The notes beneath the pieces are model-generated. The model saw nothing but the letters and a program-made list of their open reading frames with translations. It ran no database searches and had not been told where the DNA came from. From the NCBI RefSeq assembly GCF_020382885.2, contig NC_058501.1, positions 18,162,001-18,226,000 of the forward strand: a DNA stretch of 64,000 bases, given 5' to 3'. This document shows, in pieces, positions 1 to 10,800 of this stretch; position 1 is the stretch's first letter; the number at the start of each line of letters is the position of its first letter. This DNA is from Scatophagus argus (taxonomy: Eukaryota > Chordata > Actinopteri > Scatophagidae). Made by a program: the position numbers and the translations under genes.

Positions 1-1858
1 TTCAGATGTCTGAGGGGAGACTGGGCAGGAATGGACGACCCCTTGGTGTATAACTGCAGCGTGGCTGTGGCTGAAGCACGGGCTGCAAAGTAAGATATCT
101 CTTACTGCATTTTGACTTCATGCACTAAGCTGTCTGTTAGCATAAGGCTTTTACTTGTAAGATGAGCTCTTGGCATATGGGCAATTTTATACTTTGAATA
201 TTGAGGGTGAACTTTTTATCACAGGTTGCGTATTTGTCTGTGGTGCTTCAGTCCTTGCAGAGGAGAAGGGGTCCTTAAGTACAGTTACTTACAAAAACTG
301 TAATTAGCAAATATTATGTTCCCCACTTTCATTGTTCCTTTTAAAAGCCAATCTCACATTGTGTGTTCAAGAGTATTTTAATAAATATTTGCTAGACTCA
401 TCAATAAATAAAATCCTCTTGTCCCAGAATGGGTATTTAAAGAATTTTAAGATAAGATTTCAACGTTGTCAACTATAATCATTTGTAAAATGAATAATGA
501 AAGAGTTTGATGGCTGGTGTTTCCTTGGTAAAACCTTCAGATAGCTCAGAATGCCCTCAGAATGATGCAAAGTAAGCAGAGCTTCTACATACAGCCATAA
601 TAAAATGGATGGATGGATAGATTGATTGATAAAGTATACCTGGTCAGCTCCACCTCGCCTTGTCTTGCTCTCTTCCAGTCCTGAACCTCAGACCTCAGCC
701 CCGCCTCGACCTATGGAAATGGAGATGGAGTTGGAGGACTTTGGCGACGAAGAGCGAGATGCGATCTGGTCTTACCCCACCTGCCCTGATGTAGAGGAAT
801 GCAGGCTGGGTCTCCACAACTGTCACCCTTTTGCCACCTGCATCAACACTCCCACTTCCTACGAGTGCCACTGTGAGAGAGGATACACAGGAGATGGTAC
901 ACTGCACTGCAACCAGACGTAAGAGTTTTAAATACTGCGTTCCTCTTGTTGATTCACCATTCATCTCTTTTAATGGTATAATATGCAGCCGTTTCCATCA
1001 GCCATGACCCTCCAGAAGTATGTGCCGCTGTCTGTAACTGTCCTCTGCCGCCCTTTCCTTATTTTCTTAGTACTTTGCTGTGTTAGGACATTTCTTGGCA
1101 TCAGCTTTTGTGCAGTATGGTGCAAGGTGGTCACACTACTGTTAAGCTGCAGAGCAGGAACAGCAAACTTTGGATTGTGTGCTTACACATGGCAATTGAA
1201 ATATTCTGCATTTTATGCCTTTTATCTATAACTACCATTCCCATTAGAATTACCTTTTTAAATCTGAAACAAATGACAATTTGAATTCTCCTCTCACAGG
1301 TGCTACAATGAGTGTCGTGAGGGCCAGTGTAGTGGCAGCCCACGGTTTGAGTGTGAATGTTCCCTTGGCTGGACATCTGACCCTGCCACTCTGGTTCTGA
1401 GTGGTGTTGAATGTGATGTGGACTGTGGCTGTAACTTCCACTCTACATGTATTACTGCACCAGGGATCTGTGATGAATGCCAGGGTGAGTCCTTGATACA
1501 TGGCTTATCTCATAAGCTTGTTCTGTGCCCTCTTGTGTATTTAAGTCACACAGAACAAGGCCAGTTTATGAGTAATAAACTTTCTGAGATTTGAACTGCA
1601 TTTGTTGAAATTTGCTCTGCTGACATTATTCCCCCGTCCTTCAGATTGGACTACAGGGCCCCACTGTGAGCACTGCCGTCCAGGGAGCTTTGGCTCAGCC
1701 CTGGCTGGTGGTGGTGGCTGTGTGCCTTGTGAGTGTAATGGCCATGGCGACCCACTGCGAGGATACTGTCACAACCAGACTGGCCAGTGCTACTGCACCC
1801 ACAACACTCAGGGACCACACTGTGAGTCCTGCCTGCCTGGTTACTATGGAGACCCCAG
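1..1858 (+). CDS. megf8: megf8 exons 1-4: EGF and laminin-EGF modules
   Basis: Residues 1-243 of the visible protein. Exon 1 ends in phase 2 (AA|T across the junction to 679), which fixes the reading frame from base 1. Exon 2 has an acidic Met/Glu-rich spacer (alternating M-E, then DFGDEERD) followed by an EGF module beginning [14 protein letters not shown] and ending [13 protein letters not shown]. Exon 3 is a cysteine-rich EGF with CECSLGW and CDVDCGCNF. Exon 4 is laminin-EGF-like: [11 protein letters not shown], then CECNGHGDP, then [23 protein letters not shown]. These are extracellular, disulfide-bonded modules. A short TGGA/TTGA simple repeat lies at 604-631 in the intron before exon 2. 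Confidence 0.9.
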
Positions 1859-4800
1859 GTAAGGAGCTCTTGAGTGTAATGCACACTTTTGTTTTCCTTT
1901 GTGTCTGACCTGATTATAAGCAAACGTAGAAGTATACATTATAGAAAAATACTGATAAGAAGAAAAAAAGTGTGAAAACATTGATAATACCTTTGGTTAA
2001 TTCTTGTATTTCTGGATCGTTTCATCATGATTTGTCTATTCTGACCCTCTTTCTCTTTCTAATAGGAACAATGGCACATGCTACCGCCAGTGCCAGGGGC
2101 GTTCTGTGCTGCTCTCCTCCGCCTCCCCCTCTGCCATTCCTCTCTCTTCTTCTTTGGGATGGCGAAGCGGCACAGAGGGGAAAGGAGGACTATCTCATTG
2201 CCTGTGGGTCCTGTCAGTGACTGAAAACCTTGCACCCTGTTTGCCCAGACAGCTGTGTCCCCCTGTAGCCCTCACTCTACACCCAGACTCCCACACGCAC
2301 TGCAAAGTGAGTATAAAACTTGACTTGATTAGACATGGATGACACACACAAAAGAACATGTTAGCTATGTTGCAGCATCAAAAATTGTCAGTATTTCTTT
2401 CTGTTTAACTGTTTTTTGTTTGTTTTTTTTACATTCCCTGTGTTTTCTTTCACAGAGCTCCTTTGTCTATGTGTTTGATGGCCTTCCTCGTTTTCTGGGC
2501 AATGGAGTTGTACATTCTGATCACAACCTGATTGGGGCATTTTGTGGCACCACAAGAACTCAGCCTATTACTGTGGAGGCCAACTCAGGTATCTGTCCAT
2601 ATGTTCATTCAGTAAAGTAAAGTGAGTGACATGGTGACTTTCAGTTGTGAGTCACTTACACTGTATTGTTCTTTCTCTTTGATCACCAGGTGTGATCTCT
2701 GTCTACTTTGAGGCAAATGTCTCCTCAAACAAACCTCAAGGCTTCAATGCGTCTTTCTGGGTGCGGCGGTGTCACCAGAGCACTGATGAGAGAGAAGAGG
2801 GCTCACCTGTGTGTCCAGGTGGAGCCCAGTGCCAAGGGGGGCTCTGTCGGTGCCCTCAGGGATATGGTGGTCCCCACTGCGACCGGCCAGTGTGCCCTCA
2901 GGATTGTGGAATAACAGAGGGAAGAGGGGCGTGTAATATAGTAAGAGTTGACTTTTGCTATTAAAAAGTTTGGCTTTGTTTTCTAAGTTGCCCTTTTGGA
3001 ACAGCGATTATGTGTTTCTGGCAATGAATAAATAACGTCAAAATGTTTGATGTTTAGTATTAGAATACCTTAACACTTTTGTAAACTCTCTGCTATTTGG
3101 TTTGTTGTGGTGTGTTCATGATAATCATTAACATGACAGCAGTAAAATAATGTATTCTGTCTGTTTGACCAGTATTGCTAACCAACATATTGTGTTTGTC
3201 TCAGTCTCTGGGAGTGTGTGTGTGCTCAGACAGCTGGGCTGGCTCAGACTGTTCTGTTCCTCGTGATTCCAACAGCCTGGTTTGGGAAACACTGCTCGAT
3301 ACGCAACTTACAGTGGTAGGGGCAGAACATACAAAAAAAATACATCAGTATGCACACTTCATGAATTTCACACCACAGCTCTTGCAAATGTTAATATATG
3401 CACGTTAATGAGAGCTGTTACTCCACAGAATCAGGCCCACAGGTTCCTCCACAGGATGGGCCATTCTCTGGTGTCTGGACCTCAGGGAAACTTATGGATG
3501 TATGGAGGGCTCTCTCTGTCAGAGGGCATTCTGGGAAACGTCTACAGGTAGGTGCATTCATATTGAGAAAGTCATGATTAGTATTAATGGCATGAACTTT
3601 TTTTGGTGTTTTTGTATACATAGCATATGTTCTGTCTATTCACATGTGGTAATGCTTTGTGCCTGGTATATTTAGATATTCTGTGTCAGAGCACCGCTGG
3701 ACTCAGATGTTGACCAGTTCTTTGGAAGAGGGCTCCACTCCTAGCCCTCGCTATCACCATGCTGCTTCACTGCTGACCACTCATGAGTCCGGGTCTGGAA
3801 GCCATGGAGCCAGTCACAACTTCATGTTGGTGGTGGGTGGTGTCACTCAGAATGGTGTGGCCATGGACACCTGGAGTCTCAATCTCAGCAGCCTAATCTG
3901 GAGAGAACACACGGTTAGGATTAGATTTAACATGGAAATATACAAAATATCGTAAGAATCTGACGTGTTTTTTTACCTCTAGCAAATTAAATGTTCCCTC
4001 CACCTTTGGCAGGGCTCAGTGCTGCCCCCAGTGGCGGGCCACACTTTAACTGTACGCCGAGACACCTCTGTGCTGCTGATCGGTGGTTACTCTCCAGAAA
4101 ATGGCTTCAACCACCTCCTGCTTGAGTTCAGCCCTCTTTCTGGAAACTGGACCATTGCCCCCCACACTGGCACACCACCTACAGGTTTCTGAGTTTTTTC
4201 ATGCTCAATAACTTATTTGCTTTTGCACTACTTATATAAATTTCAAGAATAGTGCATTTATTAGAGTACTGCACATTTTAGTATTGTATTTTGAAAATGA
4301 AATGCAACACATTTTTCTTTTGCATTTAAATATGCTTTTCCCAATGTATTTTTCAATCAGGTTTATATGGCCATTCAGCAGTCTACCATGAGCAGACTGA
4401 TGCCATCTATGTCTTTGGAGGATACCGCTTTCACGTGGAGACTGTGGAGCCCTCTGGCGAGCTCTACAGTTTATACTACCCCAACCTCACCTGGTCTCTG
4501 CTGGTCCCTTCGCAGGGTAATAAGGTGAGAGGTAGTAAGACGTCTCTAGACATACCAAGCATTTATCCCTTATCGTTCCACTTCATAAAGATATCTTTTC
4601 TCGCTGTATCACCTCTTTGCTACGCAGCCCTTGTCCCGTTTCTTCCACGCTGCAGCCCTGATCAAAGACACCATGGTCATTGTTGGGGGGAGGACAGAAG
4701 CAGAGGACTACAGTAACTCAGTGTCTCTGTACCAGATCAACTGTAACACTTGGATACAACCAAGTAATGGCCTCAGTTTCTGCAAATTCAGTTATGCTCA

Positions 4801-7800
4801 GTACATAACATAACCATTACCTAACCATTTTTTCTTTCTTTTTTTTCTGTTTTTTTCCTCCAGTGTCAGCAATAGGAGATCCAGTAAATCGTTCAGTGTC
4901 TCTCGCCATGACGAGCTGGGGTGGACGGCTCTTTCTGACAGGAGGCTTCAATGGCGTCACACTGGGCAGACTTCTAACCTTGTCAATACCCTCTGATCCC
5001 TGTGCCCTGCTGCCCTCTCCAGAGGCCTGCAACAACACCACAGGCAGCTGCGTGTGGTGTAGGGGAACCTGTGCTTCTTCTGATAGTGCTGAGAGGTAAC
5101 CCATTAGCTGAAATCATCTTTAATTAAATAGCATCATGTTCTATTGTACAGCTGCTAAATTTAAGGCATCCCTCCTTCTTCATCAGATTGGGCTGCTTCA
5201 CTGGCCAGTTTTCCTGTTCCCCGACTCCTCGACAGCCGGACCAGTGTCGCAGACTGAAGACCTGCAGTGAATGCCTTGCCCGACACCCCAAAACATTCTC
5301 CAGTCCATCCCAGGTAACATACAAAACCCCTACTCTAACACAGTCACTACCTCAGAGAGAGGCAGCTATTGTCTGGCAACTAAAATGTCTCCTTAACTGA
5401 ATTTTGCAGCCCTCTCTACAGTGTAAGTGGTGCACAAACTGTCCAGAGGGTGCCTGTATAAGCAGCTCTGTTAGCTGTACCTCCGAACATGACTGTCGGA
5501 TCAACCAGAGGGAGATCTTCCTGTCCAGTAACTGCACTGAGACCAGCTGTGAGGCTTCTGACTGCCCCAAGTGCACAGCTTCTGGAAAATGCATGTGGAC
5601 CCGCCAGTTCAAGCGCACAGGTACAGGAAGTAGTGTTGGAAGGCCTTGAGGAAATTGTGAATTTACCCTATTTTTTTCAGTTTTCAGTCCACTGAAGAAA
5701 AGCTAGCTGGTCCATGTCATGGAAATTGTGAGTCAGCATCATGAGCATTAGACCTAGTAGCATCTAGATGATTTATTGTTTAGGAGATAATTGTGCAGCT
5801 CAAATAAAAAAGCCCTTTAGATTTTACCTGAGTTTTGGTAACAGTTTTATTCTTATGAAGGATTCCACTAAAAAAGAAAAAAAACATTGACAGTGATATG
5901 ATTCCTCCAGGTGAGACGAGGCGCATCCTGAGTGTGAACCCCACCTATGACTGGACATGTTTCAGCTACGCCCTACTCAATGTCTCACCCATGCAAGTGG
6001 AGTCTTCTCCTCCTATGCCGTGCCCTCCACCCTGCCACACTCTCTATAACTGCAGCCTCTGTCTGGGTTCCAGAGGATCTGATGGGGGTTGGCAGCACTG
6101 TGTGTGGAGCATGGCTCTGCAGCAGGTACGACTGCCCTGCTCAAGCTTTTCTGAGTGTTTTGTGTGAGTTATTTATTAAAAGCATGTTCACATGAAGCTA
6201 ATCTCTCTCCACTTCCTCTAGTGCATGAGCCCGTCTTTCGTACCCTTGCGATGTGAGGCGGGTCAGTGTGGTCGCCTGCTCTCTGGGGGGGACTCTTGCT
6301 CTCCCCAGTGCTCCCAGCTGACCCAGTGCTCCCAGTGCATTGCCAGGCCTCAGTGCGGTTGGTGTGCTTCTCGAGGTGGCAATGGGGCTGGGCGCTGTTT
6401 GCAAGGAGGACTTGATGGTGAGAAATATCTTTAGTTGATGCATTCAAGAAGCTGAATATTGTAGAGCATAAGAAGTTCAGTGTCTTATTTTTCATTTCAT
6501 TCTTGCTGCCCAGGTGTGAGTGAAGGCATTTGCCCCCTAAGAAACAGCAGCTGGTCATTCCTCCACTGCCCAGAGGAGGATGAATGTGCCAATGGCCATC
6601 ACCACTGCAACAGCACCCAGGACTGCCATGACCTGCCTCAGGGATACCACTGCACCTGCAAACAGGGTTACATACTCAGCAGGTAAGCATGTATACCTCA
6701 GACACTGAACATGTGAGGATAGTTTATGAAATACTGAATCGTTTTTCTTAGTAACTACACAGCCTTACCCAAATCTCATCCCCTTGTGTTTCTCTGACAC
6801 AGTGTTTCTGGTCAGTGTGAGCCAGTGTGTGCACAAGGCTGTGTGAACGGGACATGTGTGTCCCCAGGAGTGTGCCAGTGTCACTTTGGATTTGTGGGGG
6901 ATAACTGTTCCTCTCAGTGCAGCTGCAACAAACACAGCAACTGTGCTGGAGTTAACAAACCAGACGTTTGCCTTGAGTGCCACAATAACACTATAGTAAG
7001 TCCTTACAGTAAAATACATGCAAATACTCCGACCACAGTTTTTTCCCCATGTCCACGATTGACGATTTCTCTTTCTTACCAGGGTAAGCACTGTGAGAAG
7101 TGTAAGCCTCTGTTTGTGGGCTCTGCAAAGGGGGGCGGCACTTGTCGTCCATGTCGGGACTTTTGCAGGGGAAACAGCGATGTGTGTTTATCCCGAGATG
7201 AACATAGGAAGGCCCTTGAGAACCCACGGCTCTTCCCTCTGGACCCTAACAGCGTAAGTGTCTGCCAGTCATGTGGTATTCTCCTAATACATGTAAAAAT
7301 GAATTATCAAAGTGTGCGTTTACTTGTCTTTGTTGTAACTCTGTAGTAAGTCTCAGGGGCCTGTCTCTCTTTGTCCATCTTAACAGATCCAGAACTGGGT
7401 GTCTGAAGGTCCAACCGAAGAGAATGCTGTGTGTGTAAACTGCCAGAACAACAGCGTGGGGGACAAGTGTGAGAGCTGTCTCAGTGGCTACTTCCTGCTG
7501 CAGGGAAAGTGTGAGAAGTAAGTAATGTGTGTGCATCTTATATACAATGACTTGATGCTTTGAATTCTGTTGAAAGGGACTTTACACTGAATGTTTGACA
7601 GTGTCCAAAATCAGTAATTTTTCAGCACACACAATATTGACCCTTATAGATACTATCTGCATAAACTACTAATGTTGTACTTAAATATGATGATTCTTTT
7701 TTTAACTCACTATGTCATCAGAGGCAATTTTTGGTCTTACAAGACTAAGAGTCACCGCCTTGCGGTTGCATGCATCCGTGCACCAGTCAAGTTGTGGTTT

Positions 7801-10800
7801 CGATCAGTCATATCAGAAAAGCTCTCAATCAGTCACAGAGAGCTTTGACGTGGTGCAACAACAATCACATGAAGCTTTATATCATCAAAACCAATGAGTT
7901 TGTGATGGACTACAGTGTTTCTACTGTGGATATTGCTGCAAAGAAGCTACAGATTCTGAAAAAATGTTTCCTTCACACACATCGGCAGCACAAAAGATGT
8001 ATACAATCAGCAACAACATTAGTGTCACTGTTACATGCAGGCAGGTTTGTGTGTGTCTCTTGTTCCCTGTTGTGTTCCACAGGAGTCAGCTGTGAGTGGA
8101 TCCACCTGTGCTGTCAGGCTGCCCTGCTGATTGGTTCATTGAAACTTACATCTAGCCAATCATCATTCAGGGACATGGTCATATATAGGCCAGCACACCT
8201 GTCTGTGCTCTCTCTCTCGCTGGACATTGGTCTGTGTTTGTCAAGCAGAAAAACATAAAGGTAAAAGTATGTGGTGGGAGATTTTGGCAAAGTAGGTGAG
8301 TTTGGGGTACCCTATACATTTGTGCAGCACATAGTGGTTTTTTGTTAATGCACACTAGGGTTATTGGTTGGTGCCACCTGCTGTGTTTGATTCATTTAAG
8401 TCTTTTTTTTAGATCACAGACAGGTAGGCCTTTTGTTTGTTCTTTTGTTCTTAGCAGTTGAGTGTAGTTAGGCCTAGTTTTTTTATACTGTTTTTCGATT
8501 GTTTTGGCACAACCACTTATTCCCAATTCTCCCCCACATTTGTTTAGGTTAATTTCTGTTGTTCCCGTTGTATTTGGTTTCTGATGAAAATAAAAACATT
8601 TTTACTTTTCTCCACCACATGGACTCCTTCAAATTGTTTGGTCGAGGTGTTACAGCTTCCAGCATTCCCCTAGCTTCCACCTCAATGGGGCTGTAACACA
8701 ATTGGGGGCTCATCCGGGGTCTGAATATTCCTTTTTTTTCAACCGTTAGTTTAAGGAGTCCCTGTAAATTTGTTAAAAGACCATGACTTTTGACCTGCAG
8801 GACTTCATTGATAGTCCAAGCTTGGAAAAAGTTCATTTATGCCGTAAGGATGACTTGCTCTGTATTGCAGCACATTATAATATAGCCGTACAGAAGCACA
8901 GCCTTAAGAGGGAAATTAAAAGCAAGGTGCTGGAAAAATTAGTTGAGTTAAAGGTCCTTATAGTTCCTTTTGACCATGTCCAGGCTGAAGCAGGGGAAGA
9001 TGTTGCTTTAGCTGTATTGGGTGCTTCTGATAGTAAAAGAGAAGGGATGACTCAGGCTACTCCCCTGGGTGGTAGAGTTGAAAGTGAAGGTCCACCTCCT
9101 ACTCTGCCTCGTTTTGATCCCTTTTCTCCTGGTTCATCCCGATCGAGTTCAGAAGCTTGGCTGAAGGTTCGTCTAGCTCGCCTGCAGCTTGAGTCACAGG
9201 AAAAGGAGAGAGCATATAAAGCGGATTATGATCTCAAGCTACAGGTTCGCAAGCTTGAGATAGAGGCTGAGAAGGAAATTAAGCTACGACAGCTTGATTT
9301 GGAGGCCCTGTGCAGTTCCAAACATGTTTGGACTTATATGGGAGGGGGTGTTACATGCAGGCAGGTTTGTGTGTGTCTCTTGTTCCCTGTTGTGTTCCAC
9401 AGGAGTCAGCTGTGAGTGGATCCGCCTGTGCTGCCGGGCTGCCCTGCTGATTGGTTCATTGGAACTTACATCTAGCCAATTATCATTCAGGGACATGGTC
9501 ATATATAGGCCAGCACACCTGTCTGCACTCTCTCTCTCTCTCTCTCTCTCTCGTTGGACATTGGTCTGTGTTTGTCAAGCAGAAAAACATAAAGGTAAAA
9601 GTATGTGGTGGGAGATTTTGGCAAAGTAGGTGAGTTTGGGGTACCCTATACATTTGTGCAGCACATAGTGGTTTTTTGTTAATGCACACTAGGGTTATTG
9701 GTTGGTGCCACCTGCTGTATTTGATTCATTTAAGTCTTTTTTTTTTTAGATCAGAGACAGGTAGGCCTTTTGTTTGTTCTTTTGTTCTTAGCAGTTGAGT
9801 GTAGTTAGGCCTAGTTTTTTGTACTGTTTTTCGATTGTTTTGGCACAACCACTTATTCCCAATTCTCCCCCACATTTGTTTAGGTTAATTTCTGTTGTTC
9901 CCGTTGTATTTGGTTTCCGATGAAAATAAAAACATTTTTACTTTTCTCCACCACGTGGACTCCTTCAAATTGTTTGGTCGAGGTGTTACAGCTTCCAGCA
10001 TTCCCCTAGCTTCCACCTCAATGGGGCTGTAACAGTCACCAATTAAGTATCTGAGCAAATGTGAATTATGGTCACAATCTCCCCTTCTTGTTCCTGAGTT
10101 ATGGACAGAAAACATTTTGATGTCGCAGTGAAGTGACCATTTTGATATAAAATTTCATTTTATGCTATTAAATGTTTTTGTGAAATTTGTCATAGTCAGT
10201 GCATGAATTCTTGAGTTATGACTGAAAATGTGTTTTGTGAGTTCACAGTAACCTTTGACCACCAAACTCTAATCGGTTCATCTGAGGGCCCAAGTGGATA
10301 TTTGTACTAAATTTGAAGAAATTCCCTCAAGACATTACTGAGATACTGCATTCAGTTATGAACACATAGACAGACAACCTGAAAACATAATGACTATGCC
10401 AGCTCGCAGACATAATAATGGCGGATGGAAAGCTGCCCCTGCCCACAGATAAATTGGACTGGCACCTGTCGCAAAGAAAACAACTAATATAAATGTTTAT
10501 AGAAGCAACAGTCTTATTCTCTCCCCTGTCAGTGTTTGGATTTTCTCCTTTTTAGCTTTGCATTTCTTCTCTTCAGTGTTTGGATATTCTCCTCTTTAGT
10601 GTATGAATTTTCCCTTCTTCATTGCAGGTGTCAGTGTAATGGCCATGCAGACACATGTAATGAACATGATGGTACAGGATGCCCCTGTCAAAACAACACC
10701 GAGACCTCCTCCTGTCTCAGCAGCCCTCAGAGTGACAGAAAAGACTGCTACAGGCAACAGGTACGTACATGCTCGAGATAACTTCAGATATGGAAAAAGG

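Larger units (their letters stand above)
8029..10034 (+). mobile_element. Non-autonomous LTR retrotransposon, gag-start only, in megf8 intron 22
   Basis: A complete LTR element of 2006 bp in megf8 sense orientation. Two LTRs (8029-8698 and 9349-10034) each start TGTTACA and end TGTAACA. They are flanked by the 5-bp target duplication GTCAC (8024-8028 and 10035-10039). A primer-binding site begins 4 nt after the 5' LTR and a polypurine tract abuts the 3' LTR. The interior is only 650 bp and encodes the first part of a Gag-like protein; protease, reverse transcriptase and integrase are absent. Structural signals for replication in trans are kept while genes are lost, as in LARD/TRIM-type elements. 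Thirteen substitutions separate the LTRs by my count (about 2%), so the insertion is fairly young. The Ty3/Gypsy assignment is inferred from the PBS and Gag style. Confidence 0.9.

Noticed and set aside
1..5. TTCAG at the window edge as a splice acceptor for exon 1
   Set aside because: Possible, but the frame is also open from base 1 and there is no upstream sequence to show a pyrimidine tract; left undecided.
6169..6558. 129-codon minus-strand frame within megf8
   Set aside because: Shadow of exons 18-19 and their intron.
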